Assembly: GCF_022664535.1 (NCBI RefSeq)
Contig: NZ_JAKUJY010000008.1
Location: 114,786 to 178,785, forward strand
Origin: Sphingobium trunci
Lineage (GTDB): Bacteria > Pseudomonadota > Alphaproteobacteria > Sphingomonadales > Sphingomonadaceae
Direction of reading: 5' to 3'
DNA: 64,000 nucleotides
Shown here: positions 46,304 through 55,967 of the stretch, piece by piece
Layout: the number at the start of each line of letters is the position of its first letter
How positions within the stretch are numbered: position 1 is the stretch's first letter
Made by a program: the position numbers and the translations under genes
Notes under the pieces: generated by a model
Told to the model about the DNA's origin: nothing
The model's database searches: none
What the model saw: only the letters and a program-made list of their open reading frames with translations

Positions 46304-48160
46304 ATGCCGCCATCCACGCCTGACCATTCGCCCCTTCCGCCCGTCTGGGCGACGTTGCGGCGTTTCCTGCCCTATCTCTGGCCCGCCGATGCCCCGGCCC
46401 TGCGGCGGCGGGTCGCGATTGCCATGGTTCTGGTGCTGGTGGCCAAGGCCGTCAGCCTGGCCATGCCCTTCGCCTATAAGGGCGCGGTGGACCGGATGGC
46501 GCCGGGCATGCAGTCGAGCGCCGGCCTCGCCATCGCGCTGGTGGTCGCCTATGCGGGCGCGCGGTTCGGCAGCGTGCTGTTCGATAACCTCCGCAACGCC
46601 ATCTTCGAGCGCGTCGGGCAGGAGGCCGGGCGGCGGCTGGCCGACGATGTGTTCGTGCACCTGCACCGGCTGTCGCTGCGCTTCCATCTCGACCGGCGGA
46701 CGGGCGCTGTCACCAAGATCGTCGAGCGCGGCACGAAAAGCATCGACACGATGCTCTATTTCCTGCTGTTCAACATCGCGCCGACGGTGCTGGAACTGGC
46801 GGCGGTCTGCGTCATCTTCTTCCTGAAATTCGGTCCCGGCATGGTCGCGGCGACGCTGGCGATGGTGGGGCTTTACATCTGGTTCACCCGCACCGTCACC
46901 GAATGGCGCAACCAGTTGCGCCGCGACATGGTGGACATGGACACCAATGCCGTCGCCCATGCCGTCGACAGCCTGCTGAATTTCGAGACGGTCAAATATT
47001 TCGGCGCGGAGGATCGCGAGGCGGCGCGTTACGGCAAGGCGATGCGGCGCTATGCCAATGCGGCGGTCAAATCCGAAAATTCGCTGGCCTGGCTCAATAT
47101 CGGCCAGTCGCTGGTCACCAACCTGATGATGGCGGGCGCCATGGCCTATACCGTCTGGGGCTGGAGCCGGGGCCAGTTCTCGACCGGCGACGTGGTGCTG
47201 GTGAACACGCTGCTGTCCCAGCTTTTCCGGCCGCTCGACCTGCTGGGCATGGTGTATCGCACCATCCGCCAGGGGCTGATCGACATGGAGGCGATGTATC
47301 GGCTGATCGATACCCAGGCGGAGATCAGCGACGCGCCGGATGCACCGATGCTGCATGTCGAGGCGGGCGAGGTGCGTTTCGACCATGTGCATTTCGGCTA
47401 TGATCCGGAGCGCGAGATATTGCATGGGGTGAGCTTCACCGTCCCGGCGGGCAGGACGCTGGCCATTGTCGGGCCTTCGGGCGCGGGCAAGTCCACCATC
47501 GCGCGGCTGCTGTTCCGCTTCTACGACATACAGGGCGGGCGCATCCTGATCGACGGGCAGGATATTTCGCGGGTGACGCAGGCCTCGCTGCGGGCCGCCA
47601 TCGGCATCGTGCCGCAGGACATGGTGCTGTTCAACGACACGGTCGGATATAATATCGGCTATGGCCGCGCCGACGCGACGCAGGCGGAGATCGAGGATGC
47701 GGCCAGGGCCGCGTCGATCCACGATTTCATCATGGGCCTGCCGCAGGGTTATGACACGCGGGTGGGCGAGCGCGGCCTCAAGCTTTCCGGCGGGGAGAAG
47801 CAGCGGGTGGCGATCGCCCGCACGCTGCTGAAGGATCCTCCCGTGCTGGTGCTGGACGAGGCGACCAGCGCGCTGGACAGCCGCACGGAGACGGAAATCC
47901 AGGACGTGCTGCGCAACATCGCGCGCAAGCGGACCACGCTGATCGTCGCGCATCGCCTGTCCACCGTGGTCGATGCCGATGAGATCATCGTGCTGGAACA
48001 GGGCCGCATCGTCGAGCGCGGGCGCCATGCCGATCTGGTCAGGGCCAACGGGCTGTACGCGGCCATGTGGGCGCGGCAGGCGGCCGAGCGGGACGATATG
48101 GCGAGCGAGCCGGGCATCGACGATGTGTTCGAAATGGTCGAACTGCCCGTCACCCGATAG
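46304..48160 (+). CDS. ABC exporter, Atm1/HMT1 type (ABC and membrane domains fused)
   Basis: 618 residues. The membrane domain has the Atm1 pattern RFHLDRRTGAVTKIVERGTK and HAVDSLLNFETVKYFGAEDRE; the nucleotide-binding domain has GPSGAGKST near residues 390-398, LSGGEKQRVAIAR and VLDEATSALD. Relatives export glutathione conjugates, sulfur species or metal chelates to the periplasm. Its TAG stop is the left edge of a repeat copy. Confidence 0.93.
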   Translation: MPPSTPDHSPLPPVWATLRRFLPYLWPADAPALRRRVAIAMVLVLVAKAVSLAMPFAYKGAVDRMAPGMQSSAGLAIALVVAYAGARFGSVLFDNLRNAIFERVGQEAGRRLADDVFVHLHRLSLRFHLDRRTGAVTKIVERGTKSIDTMLYFLLFNIAPTVLELAAVCVIFFLKFGPGMVAATLAMVGLYIWFTRTVTEWRNQLRRDMVDMDTNAVAHAVDSLLNFETVKYFGAEDREAARYGKAMRRYANAAVKSENSLAWLNIGQSLVTNLMMAGAMAYTVWGWSRGQFSTGDVVLVNTLLSQLFRPLDLLGMVYRTIRQGLIDMEAMYRLIDTQAEISDAPDAPMLHVEAGEVRFDHVHFGYDPEREILHGVSFTVPAGRTLAIVGPSGAGKSTIARLLFRFYDIQGGRILIDGQDISRVTQASLRAAIGIVPQDMVLFNDTVGYNIGYGRADATQAEIEDAARAASIHDFIMGLPQGYDTRVGERGLKLSGGEKQRVAIARTLLKDPPVLVLDEATSALDSRTETEIQDVLRNIARKRTTLIVAHRLSTVVDADEIIVLEQGRIVERGRHADLVRANGLYAAMWARQAAERDDMASEPGIDDVFEMVELPVTR

Positions 48161-48262
48161 AGGATTTTCGAAGCAGGTGGCATCACCGGCTGGCTCGGAA
48201 GAGGCGGCAAAGCAGGGATGATGGAGCATGACCCGATTCAATTTGAGCGGATCATGATCCAG
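48157..48262. repeat. 98-bp double-hairpin repeat, copy 3
   Basis: Interior 48161-48258, more diverged. Edges ATAG and CCAG instead of CTAG. The TAG at 48158-48160 is the stop of the Atm1-type gene. Confidence 0.85.
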
Positions 48263-48400
48263 GATTTGGGTGACATAGGTGACACGATGGAGGGGTTGAA
48301 AAGCGCGCCCCTTCCGCCTTTTCCCGCAATGTCAAAGAGCCGGTGCCTGTGTAGCCCGGGCGGGCCGCTGTAGGACAGGGGAAAATCGCCCCGGTTGATT
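48260..48400. repeat. Intergenic repeat family B, copy 2
   Basis: Starts directly at the end of repeat copy 3 and shares three blocks with 32543-32690. The rest of the 426-bp gap up to the terC ribosome site has no convincing gene. Confidence 0.85.
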
Positions 48401-48586
48401 CCCGCCACCCCCTCCTCTATCTTGCATGCCGCGGACCGGGCCCCTCTGGCGCGCTGGATTGACAACAGCGCGTGATGTCGGACCGCATCGGATGATCCGG
48501 TGCGACTGACGGCCAGGCCCCTGCCCCTTCCCATCGCAACGGATCCTCCGGTCAACCATTGTCGTTGAACGAGAGGAGCTTATCCC

Positions 48587-49567
48587 ATGGAATTTCTCTT
48601 CGCGGACTGGCTGGGGACGCCCGCCTGGTTCTGGCTGGCCTTTCTGGCGATCGTCGCGGCGCTGACGGCGTTCGACCTCGGTTTCCTGCACAAGGAGAAC
48701 CGGGAGATCGGCATCGGGGAGAGCCTGAAGCTTTCCATTTTCTACATCAGCGTCGCCTGCGCCTTTGGCGGCTGGATCTGGTTCGCGCGCGGGCCGGAGC
48801 CGGGGATGCAATATTTTACCGGCTTCTTCATCGAAAAGGCGCTGTCGATCGACAATGTCTTCGTCATCGGCCTGATCTTCTCCACCTTCGCCATTCCGCC
48901 GCGATACCAGTATCGGGCGCTGCTGTGGGGCATAGTGGCCGTGATCGTGCTGCGCGGGCTGATGATCGCGGGCGGGGCGATGCTGCTGCATCAGGCCTAT
49001 TGGGTGCTGTATCTCTTCGCCGCCTTCCTGATCTTCACCGGCATAAGGATGATGTTCGGCAGCGACCAGCCGATCGATGTCGGCCACAATCCGGCGGTCC
49101 GCTTCATTTCCCGGCATATGCGGGTGACGCCCGAACTGCATGGCGAGCATTTCCTGGCCCGCATGCCCGATCCGAAGACGGGCAGGATGGTGCTGGCGGC
49201 GACCCCGCTGCTGCTGGCGCTGGTGGTCATCAATATCGCCGACCTGGTGTTCGCGGTGGACAGCGTGCCCGCCATCTTCGCGATCACGACCGACACCTTC
49301 ATCGTCTATACGTCGAACGTGATGGCGATATTGGGGCTGCGGGCGCTTTACTTCGCGCTGTCGGCGATGGTCCACCGCTTCCATTATCTGAAATATGCGC
49401 TGGCCGCGATCCTGGTGTTCATCGGCGCCAAGATCTTCGTCGCCGACTTCCTGCTGGAGGGCGGCAAATTCCCGCCTGCCCTCAGCCTGGGCGTGACCTT
49501 CGCGCTGATCGGCGCCGGGGTCGGCTGGTCGCTGTGGAAGACGAGGACGGAAAAGCGGCTGGCCTGA
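48587..49567 (+). CDS. TerC family integral membrane protein
   Basis: 326 residues with GAGAGGAG upstream. Several hydrophobic segments; the family motifs FIEKALSIDNVFVIGLIFS and DLVFAVDSVPAIFAITTDTF carry conserved Asp residues in the membrane. TerC proteins are linked to tellurite resistance and, in the Alx/MntP-like branch, manganese export and metallation of exported enzymes. Confidence 0.92.
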   Translation: MEFLFADWLGTPAWFWLAFLAIVAALTAFDLGFLHKENREIGIGESLKLSIFYISVACAFGGWIWFARGPEPGMQYFTGFFIEKALSIDNVFVIGLIFSTFAIPPRYQYRALLWGIVAVIVLRGLMIAGGAMLLHQAYWVLYLFAAFLIFTGIRMMFGSDQPIDVGHNPAVRFISRHMRVTPELHGEHFLARMPDPKTGRMVLAATPLLLALVVINIADLVFAVDSVPAIFAITTDTFIVYTSNVMAILGLRALYFALSAMVHRFHYLKYALAAILVFIGAKIFVADFLLEGGKFPPALSLGVTFALIGAGVGWSLWKTRTEKRLA

Positions 49568-49572
49568 TCCTG

Positions 49573-49604
49573 CCACGCCCGCGGGGAGCGCCCCGCGGGC
49601 GTGG
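49573..49604. terminator. 14-bp perfect hairpin between convergent genes
   Basis: CCACGCCCGCGGGG-agcg-CCCCGCGGGCGTGG lies five bases after the terC stop and 14 bases before the stop of the Ala-rich gene. It lacks a T tract, so it may act as a transcript-end barrier for both. Confidence 0.55.
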
Positions 49605-49617
49605 GCCAGGAACCCGA

Positions 49618-50235
49618 TCAGCGGCTGGTGACGGTGGTCGTGGTCTTTTCCACCACCGAAGCCCGTACCGGCGCGGTCGTCTTGCGCACGATCTTGCGCT
49701 TGACCGGGGTGGTCCTGCGGGCCGTGGTCGCGGGGGCGGTTTTCACCGTCTCGGTGGTCACGGTGGTGGTGGCCGGAGCGGGAGTCGCCGCAGCGGCGCG
49801 CGCGGCGCGGGCATCGGCAGCCGCGGAAGCGGCGGCACGTTCGGCCGCTTCCGCCCGTGCGTTGGCGGCGGCGGCATCCTGCTGTGCCGCGACCGCGGTC
49901 GATGCCTGGACCTGCGCGTCTGTCTCCACGCGGGCCTGGCTCTGGCCGATGGCGGTGTCGGCAAATTGCTGCGCATCCACGGCCGAACGGATGGCGGCCT
50001 GTTCCTTGCCGCTCTTGAGCTGTTCCTGCGCCAGGCGGAGCGAGGCCTGGGCCTTGGCAAGCACGGCGGGATCGGCGTCACCGGCCTTCAGCCTGGCGGC
50101 GGCGTCGATCTTGCCCTGCGCCTGCGCGATGGCGGCCAGCGCCCTTTCCTCGTCACCCGCCAGCGCGGGCCCGGTTGCGAGAAATAAAGCCGATGCAGCA
50201 GCAAGAACACGCATGGACGCATCGAAGTTACGCAT
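49618..50235 (-). CDS. Ala-rich secreted coiled-coil protein (DUF4398-like)
   Basis: 205 residues from the ATG at 50235, preceded by GAGGAGAGG. A signal peptide (MRNFDASMRVLAAASALF...TGPALA) leads into a helical segment (RALAAIAQAQGKIDAAARLK, then QASLRLAQEQLKSGKEQ), a long Ala-rich coiled coil, and a Thr/Val tail (APATTTVTTETVKTAP). The DUF4398 match is approximate. Probably periplasmic and elongated. Confidence 0.65.
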   Translation of the reverse strand: MRNFDASMRVLAAASALFLATGPALAGDEERALAAIAQAQGKIDAAARLKAGDADPAVLAKAQASLRLAQEQLKSGKEQAAIRSAVDAQQFADTAIGQSQARVETDAQVQASTAVAAQQDAAAANARAEAAERAAASAAADARAARAAAATPAPATTTVTTETVKTAPATTARRTTPVKRKIVRKTTAPVRASVVEKTTTTVTSR

Positions 50236-50302
50236 AACCTCTCCTCTCATCATTATCGACGAGGCGGAAAACGTGCGATGAGTTGAGGAAGTTCCGGTTC
50301 AG

Positions 50303-50701
50303 TCAAGTGTCCAGAAAGGGCGCGGCAACCTCCGGAGGAACGCGCAGGATACGGCCCGTTTGCCTGTCGATGATCGCCCATGTCGATTTGGCCGACACTT
50401 TTACTTTGCCGTCCGGACCTGTAAATTCCATATGGCGGTCGAAGCGGGCGCCCCGTGGACCCTGCGGGATCCAGGTCCGGACAGAAACCGTTTCACCCTG
50501 CCGGACGTTCCCGCGATAGTCGATCTCATGCCGGGTCACGACCCAGACATAATCGTCGAGATGCGCCGGATCGGCATCGCGGGTCCAGTGCTCCGTCGCG
50601 ACCTGCTCCATCCACTGGACCCAGACCGCATTGTTCACATGGCCCAATATGTCGATATGCTCCGGCCCGGCGGTGATATGCGTGGTGTAGCTGGAGGCCA
50701 T
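50303..50701 (-). CDS. Acyl-CoA thioesterase, hot-dog fold (YbgC-like)
   Basis: 132 residues from the ATG at 50701. GHVNNAVWVQWMEQVATEHW holds the catalytic-Asp-equivalent of the 4-hydroxybenzoyl-CoA thioesterase family (here HVNN in place of the more common HVDHMGVV). It likely hydrolyses acyl-CoA. The start codon overlaps the peptidase stop by one base (TGATG), so it is coupled to it. The longer frame upstream is antisense noise from the peptidase gene. Confidence 0.85.
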   Translation of the reverse strand: MASSYTTHITAGPEHIDILGHVNNAVWVQWMEQVATEHWTRDADPAHLDDYVWVVTRHEIDYRGNVRQGETVSVRTWIPQGPRGARFDRHMEFTGPDGKVKVSAKSTWAIIDRQTGRILRVPPEVAAPFLDT

Positions 50702-52761
50702 CAGTCCGCGACGCCCAGTTGCCAGAGGATGAAGGCGAATTCCTCCGCCGTTTCGTGGAGGCTTTCGAAGCGGCCCGACTTGCCGCCATGGCCCGCGCCC
50801 ATATTGGTCTTGAGCAGCAGCATGTTGGCGTCGGTCCTGGTCGCGCGCAGCTTCGCCACCCATTTGGCGGGTTCCCAATAGGTGACGCGCGGGTCGTTGA
50901 GACCGGCCGTGACCATCAGCGGCGGATAGGGTTGCGCCCGGACATTGCTGTAGGGATCATAGGACAGGATCGTCTCGAACGCGGCCTTGTCCTCTATCGG
51001 GTTGCCCCATTCGGGCCATTCGCCGGGCGTCAGCGGCAGCGTTTCGTCGAGCATGGTGTTGAGCACGTCGACGAAGGGCACATGCGCCACCACCGCGCCC
51101 CAGAGGTCGGGATCGCTGTTGACCACCGCGCCCATCAGTTCGCCGCCCGCCGAGCCGCCGGAGATGCTGATCCTGCCCTTCGACGTATAGCCGCGCTCGA
51201 TCAGCCCCTTCGCCACGTCCACGAAATCGGTGAATGTATTGACGCGCTTGTCGAGCTTGCCGTCCAGATACCATTGCTGGCCCAGATCGTCGCCGCCCCG
51301 GATATGGGCGAGCGCGAAGGCGAAGCCGCGATCCAGCAGGGACAGCCGGCTGGTGGAGAAGCCCGGCTCCATCGCGATGCCATAGGCGCCATAGCCATAG
51401 AGATGCAGCGGTGCGCTGCCGTCGCGGGGGAGGTCTTTCGGATAGACGATGGACACGGGGATCTGCGTGCCGTCGCGGGCCGGGATCATCAGCCTTTCCG
51501 TGGCGTAGCGGGCCGCATCATAGCCCGACGGAATTTCCTGCACCTTCAGCACTTCAAGCGCGCCGGTGGCGAGGTGATAATCGTAGATGGTGTCCGGCGT
51601 GACCATCGATTCATAGCCGATGCGCAGCTTTGTCACATCATATTCGGGATTGTCGTCGAGGCTGGCCGAATAGCTGGCCTCCGGGAAGGGAATGCGCCTG
51701 GGACTGTGCGTCGCATAGTCGCGCAGTTCGATCTGGTCGAGGCCGTCCTGCCGCCCTTCGGTGACGTAGAAGCTTTTGAACAGGGTGAAGTCGGTCAGGT
51801 AGAAATGCGGGTCCGGCCCGATCACCTCCTCCCACCGGTCCGGCGTTTCCAGCGATGCCTTGACCAGCCGGAAATTGGGATGGGTGTCGTTGGTGCGGAT
51901 GTAGAGCGTGCCTTCATGCTCATCGACCTCATATTCGCGGCCGGGCTGGCGGGCGGCGACGAGCAGCGGCGTGGCCGTGGGATTGTCGGCGGGGAGCAGC
52001 CAGGCCTCGGTCGTCACATGGTCGCCCGTCGCGATGACGATCCACTTTTCCGAGGAGGTGAGGCCGACCGAGACGCGGAAGCCTTCATCATCCTCATGGA
52101 ACAGTTCGATATCGCTTTCGACCGGCTGGCCCAGCCAGTGCAGGCGGGCATTGTCGGTGCGCCACTGGTCGTTGGCGATGCCGTAGAGCAGCCCCTTGCC
52201 GTCGGAGGTCCAGACCAGCGAGGAGAGGGTGTCGGGGATGATTTCAGGGAGCAGCTCGCCGGTAAAGAGATCCTTGATCCGCGCCTCGAACCGTTCCGAG
52301 CCATTATTGTCGATCGCATAGGCGAGGTAGCGGCCGTCCGGGCTGACCGACATGGCGCCGAGGCGGAAATATTCGTGACCCTCCGCCAGTGCGGGTTCGT
52401 CCAGGATCAACTGATCCTCGCCGCCGGCAACGGGCTTGCGATACCATTTGCGGTACTGGGCGCCGATCTCGAAGGCGCGCCAGTAGATATAGTCGCCGTC
52501 CTTCTGCGGGACCGAGCTGTCATCTTCCTTGATGCGGCCCTTCATCTCCTCGAACAGCCTGTCGGTCAGCGCCTTGTGCGGTGCCATCGCGGCCTCGAAG
52601 AAGGCGTTCTCCTGCTCCAGATAGGACAGCACCGCCCTGTCCTTCACCTCCGGATAGCCGGGATCGCGCAGCCAGGCATAGGCATCCTCCACCGTGATGC
52701 CGTGATGGGTGAAGCTGTGCGGGCGGCGGTCGGCGATGGGGGCTTTGGCGGAAGCGGTCAT
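50701..52761 (-). CDS. S9 family oligopeptidase (oligopeptidase B-like)
   Basis: 686 residues. An N-terminal beta-propeller region (LAEGHEYFRLGAMSVSPDGRY) precedes the hydrolase domain with Ser537 in GGSAGGELMG; the Asp is in TAGLNDPRVTYWEP and the His in AGHGGKSGR near the C-terminus. It hydrolyses short peptides, probably after basic residues. No signal peptide, so cytosolic. Confidence 0.93.
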   Translation of the reverse strand: MTASAKAPIADRRPHSFTHHGITVEDAYAWLRDPGYPEVKDRAVLSYLEQENAFFEAAMAPHKALTDRLFEEMKGRIKEDDSSVPQKDGDYIYWRAFEIGAQYRKWYRKPVAGGEDQLILDEPALAEGHEYFRLGAMSVSPDGRYLAYAIDNNGSERFEARIKDLFTGELLPEIIPDTLSSLVWTSDGKGLLYGIANDQWRTDNARLHWLGQPVESDIELFHEDDEGFRVSVGLTSSEKWIVIATGDHVTTEAWLLPADNPTATPLLVAARQPGREYEVDEHEGTLYIRTNDTHPNFRLVKASLETPDRWEEVIGPDPHFYLTDFTLFKSFYVTEGRQDGLDQIELRDYATHSPRRIPFPEASYSASLDDNPEYDVTKLRIGYESMVTPDTIYDYHLATGALEVLKVQEIPSGYDAARYATERLMIPARDGTQIPVSIVYPKDLPRDGSAPLHLYGYGAYGIAMEPGFSTSRLSLLDRGFAFALAHIRGGDDLGQQWYLDGKLDKRVNTFTDFVDVAKGLIERGYTSKGRISISGGSAGGELMGAVVNSDPDLWGAVVAHVPFVDVLNTMLDETLPLTPGEWPEWGNPIEDKAAFETILSYDPYSNVRAQPYPPLMVTAGLNDPRVTYWEPAKWVAKLRATRTDANMLLLKTNMGAGHGGKSGRFESLHETAEEFAFILWQLGVAD

Positions 52762-52854
52762 TCCATGTCCTGATCTGGCGTAACGGTGCGGGTCTGCTTA
52801 TGTTGGCGGCCATAGGCCCTGCGCAAGAGGGCCGGCAAGTCCAAGGAAAATTTG

Positions 52855-54636
52855 ATGTCTACTCATGAAGATCGCCTGAAAGCCCTGCGCGCCCAGCTTG
52901 TGCGGGACAGGCTGGACGGCTTTGTCGTGCCGCTGACCGACGAGCATATGAGCGAATATGTGGGTGCCTATGCGCAGCGGCTGGCCTGGCTGACGGGGTT
53001 TCAGGGGTCGGCGGGCAGCGCGGTGGTGCTACCGGAGGAAGCGGCGATCTTCGTCGATGGACGCTATACGTTGCAGGTGCGCGAGCAGGTGGATGCGGCG
53101 CACTGGCAATATGAGAGCGTGCCGCAGACGTCCGTGGCGGCATGGCTGGGCGAACATGCCCCGGCCGGCGGGCGGATCGGTTACGATCCCTGGCTGCATA
53201 CGCGCGCCTGGGTGAAGGCGGCGGGCGAGGCTCTGGCCGAGCGGGGCGCGGAGCTGGTGGCGGTGGACACCAATCCGGTCGATGCGGTGTGGCCCGACCG
53301 CCCCGCCCCCAGCGACGCCAAGCTGGTGGTGCATGAGGAGCGCCATGCCGGGCAGTCGGCGGCGGAAAAGCGGCAGGCGATGGCCGACTGGCTGGTGGCC
53401 AGACATGCCGATGCGGTGGTGCTCTCCGCGCTGGATTCGATCGCCTGGACGTTCAATATCCGGGGCAAGGATGTGGAGCGCACGCCGGTCGCGCTGGCCT
53501 ATGCCATCGTCCATGCCGATGCGACGGCGGACCTCTATGTCGCGCCGGAGAAGATCGACGAGGCGGTGATGAAGCATCTGGGCAATGCGGTGCGGGTGCA
53601 TGACCGCAGCCGCTTCGCCGAGGCGCTGGCCGAGCTGTCGGGCAAGATGGTGGCGGCCGACCCGGAACGGGCGGTGGCGGCGATCTTCGAGGGGCTGGAT
53701 GCGGGCGGGGCGACGGTGCTGGCGCTGCGCGACCCGGCGGTGCTGCCCAAGGCGGTGAAGAACCCGGTCGAGATCGCCGGGCACAAGGCGGCGCAGGCAC
53801 GGGACGGGGCGGCCCTGTCGCGCTTCCTGCACTGGATCGCGGTCGAGGCGCCCAGCGGCCGCGTCGACGAGCTGGGCGCGGCGGCGCGGCTGGAGGCGTT
53901 CCGCAAGGACACCGGCCTGCTGGAAGACCTATCCTTCGACACCATTTCCGGCGCCGGGCCGAACGGCGCGGTCGTGCACTACCGGGTCGAGGAGAAGACC
54001 AACCGGCCGATCGAGAGCGGCAGCCTCTATCTGGTCGATTCGGGCGGGCAGTATCGCGACGGCACCACCGACGTGACCCGCACCGTCGCCATCGGCACGC
54101 CGACCGACGAGATGAAGCACCGCTTCACGCTGGTGCTGAAGGGGCATATCGCGCTGGCGCGGGCGCAGTTTCCGGCGGGTACGCGCGGCGGCCAGCTCGA
54201 CGTGCTGGCGCGGCAGTTCCTCTGGGCCGAGGGGCTGGACTATGCCCATGGCACCGGCCATGGCGTCGGCAGCTTCCTGTCGGTGCATGAGGGGCCGCAG
54301 CGGATCGCGACCTTCGGCGGTGGCGACGAGCCGTTGCAGCCGGGCATGATCCTGTCCAACGAGCCGGGCTATTACAAGACCGGCGAATATGGCATCCGGA
54401 TCGAGAATCTGGTGCTGGTGGAGGCGCGCGACGTGCCGGGCGCCGAGCGGGAGATGCTGGGGTTCGAGACGCTGACCTTCGCGCCGATCGACCGCAACGC
54501 GATCGCGGTGGAGCTGCTGACCGGGGACGAACGGGCGTGGCTGGACGTCTATCACGCGAAGGTGGTGGAGGTCGTCGGGCCGCAGCTGGAGGGCGAGGCG
54601 CTGGCGTGGCTGAAGGCGGCCTGCGCGCCGCTATAG
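52855..54636 (+). CDS. M24 family aminopeptidase P (Xaa-Pro type)
   Basis: 593 residues from the ATG at 52855, with AAGGA seven bases upstream; the TTG before it is not needed. Two creatinase N-domains precede the catalytic domain. Metal-site motifs are LVDSGGQYRDGTTDVTRT (two Asp), GTGHGVGSFLSVHEGP (His) and LSNEPGYYKTGEYGIRIENL (Glu, Glu). It removes N-terminal residues before proline. Divergent from the S9 peptidase. Confidence 0.94.
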   Translation: MSTHEDRLKALRAQLVRDRLDGFVVPLTDEHMSEYVGAYAQRLAWLTGFQGSAGSAVVLPEEAAIFVDGRYTLQVREQVDAAHWQYESVPQTSVAAWLGEHAPAGGRIGYDPWLHTRAWVKAAGEALAERGAELVAVDTNPVDAVWPDRPAPSDAKLVVHEERHAGQSAAEKRQAMADWLVARHADAVVLSALDSIAWTFNIRGKDVERTPVALAYAIVHADATADLYVAPEKIDEAVMKHLGNAVRVHDRSRFAEALAELSGKMVAADPERAVAAIFEGLDAGGATVLALRDPAVLPKAVKNPVEIAGHKAAQARDGAALSRFLHWIAVEAPSGRVDELGAAARLEAFRKDTGLLEDLSFDTISGAGPNGAVVHYRVEEKTNRPIESGSLYLVDSGGQYRDGTTDVTRTVAIGTPTDEMKHRFTLVLKGHIALARAQFPAGTRGGQLDVLARQFLWAEGLDYAHGTGHGVGSFLSVHEGPQRIATFGGGDEPLQPGMILSNEPGYYKTGEYGIRIENLVLVEARDVPGAEREMLGFETLTFAPIDRNAIAVELLTGDERAWLDVYHAKVVEVVGPQLEGEALAWLKAACAPL

Positions 54637-54705
54637 GCCGGGCTTTTCCATCGCGCCCGTCTTCGACCGGTCACAGGCGGGCTTCGCTCAGGCGCGGCGC
54701 AAGCT

Positions 54706-54852
54706 TTACCCCGTGGCGTCGTCGTCGCGCCGGGGAGCTTGCGCATCCCGCGATTCGCGCGCCTGCGCCTTGCGGCGGCGCAGATTGTCGCGCAGCGCCT
54801 GCGCCAGCCGCTCTTTCCGTTCGTCCTGCCCGCCTGAATTTCCTGTCGTCAT
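54706..54852 (-). CDS. Small basic protein of unknown function
   Basis: 48 residues from the ATG at 54852. It is rich in Arg/Lys/Asp (DERKERLAQALRDNLRRRKA) and likely helical; it ends PRRDDDATG. Similar short basic proteins of unknown function recur in sphingomonads. Might be a nucleic-acid or protein-binding helix. Confidence 0.6.
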   Translation of the reverse strand: MTTGNSGGQDERKERLAQALRDNLRRRKAQARESRDAQAPRRDDDATG

Positions 54853-54967
54853 GAAGGGGCCATAAGCAAATTGCGCAAAGTGCCGCAAGCCGCCTTGACA
54901 TGGGCAACGAGGGCGGCCATAGGCCCGGCTCCGCTGGCGCGATAAGCCGGATGGAGCTGAAAATAGT

Positions 54968-55042
<75 letters not shown>

Positions 55043-55101
55043 TTTTCCACCTTTTCCCCTTTTTGGCATGGCTGTCTGGCCGGGCCGCACTCCCGCGCGC
55101 G

Positions 55102-55899
55102 TCAGGGCATGTCGCTGGCCGGCGTGGCGGAATCGAAGATGGCGTTGAGATAGGCCGCGATGCGCACGCCGCCGCGGCGCAGCCGGTCGTCCAGCTCGGC
55201 GCGATGCTGGTAGACATAGTCCCAGGATAATTGGGGATCGGCCGGGTAGATGGTCTTGCGCAGGGCGATGCTCTCGCGAAGCCATGTCGCGGGGCCGGTG
55301 GCGCTCCAGTCGATCACCTGCTGCGGCGTGGTCGAGCGGGACAGCCAGTTCGCATATTCGGAATAGGACAGGGTGCGCTGTTCGATCAGGCCCGAATCCC
55401 AGACCGAATGCAGGTTGGTTTCCGCGCCGAAGAAGGTCACCTTCACGTCATTGCCGCCCCGGTCGTTGCCGCCGCCCGCGTGCAGGGGCTGGTGCAGGTC
55501 GCCCAATATGTGGACGATGAAGCGCAGCGCCGTGCGGCGTTCCTCCAGCGGCGCCCCGGGATCGCGCAGCGTGGCGGTGAAGCGGCGGATCGCGGTGATC
55601 GCGTCCCCCTCCCGCGGGGCGTCGGAGGGGCGGTAATGATCGCCCTCCCTCACCGTGACATAGTGCCAGGGGCTGGCGGTCCTGCGCCAGAAGTCGGCCG
55701 GGTCCGACTTCATGTCGTCGGGCCAGGTCGATGCCTCCGCCAGATCCTCCGTCCCCAGCAGCAGGCGGACCTGTGCGCGGGCGGCGCCGCTCAGATTCTG
55801 GTCGGCGATGGCGCCGGTGATGCGGTGGCCGACCGGTCCCCAGGCCTTGGCGGGGGTGGCGATGAGGAGCGGGAGGGCCAGCAGGATCGAAAAGCGCAT
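55102..55899 (-). CDS. S1/P1-type nuclease
   Basis: 265 residues from the ATG at 55899, preceded by GAGGGG. The signal peptide ends AKA, leaving Trp as the first mature residue (WGPVGHRITG), a zinc ligand in this family. Other ligands are in WPDDMKSDP, PWHYVTV, FIVHILGDLHQPLHAGG and NLHSVWDSGLIE. It cleaves single-stranded nucleic acid and 3'-nucleotides in the periplasm with three Zn2+. It lies downstream of a TonB receptor on the same strand. Confidence 0.93.
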   Translation of the reverse strand: MRFSILLALPLLIATPAKAWGPVGHRITGAIADQNLSGAARAQVRLLLGTEDLAEASTWPDDMKSDPADFWRRTASPWHYVTVREGDHYRPSDAPREGDAITAIRRFTATLRDPGAPLEERRTALRFIVHILGDLHQPLHAGGGNDRGGNDVKVTFFGAETNLHSVWDSGLIEQRTLSYSEYANWLSRSTTPQQVIDWSATGPATWLRESIALRKTIYPADPQLSWDYVYQHRAELDDRLRRGGVRIAAYLNAIFDSATPASDMP

Positions 55900-55967
55900 G
55901 GCGCCCCTCATCGCAGCTTTGCACGACCGGAGCCAGACTGGTTTTTGAAGCGTCTCCTTGCCCGGCC

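Noticed and set aside
45350..48241. 963-codon minus-strand frame
   Set aside because: Antisense to dapD and the Atm1-type gene; composition is Arg/His/Gln-rich shadow sequence.
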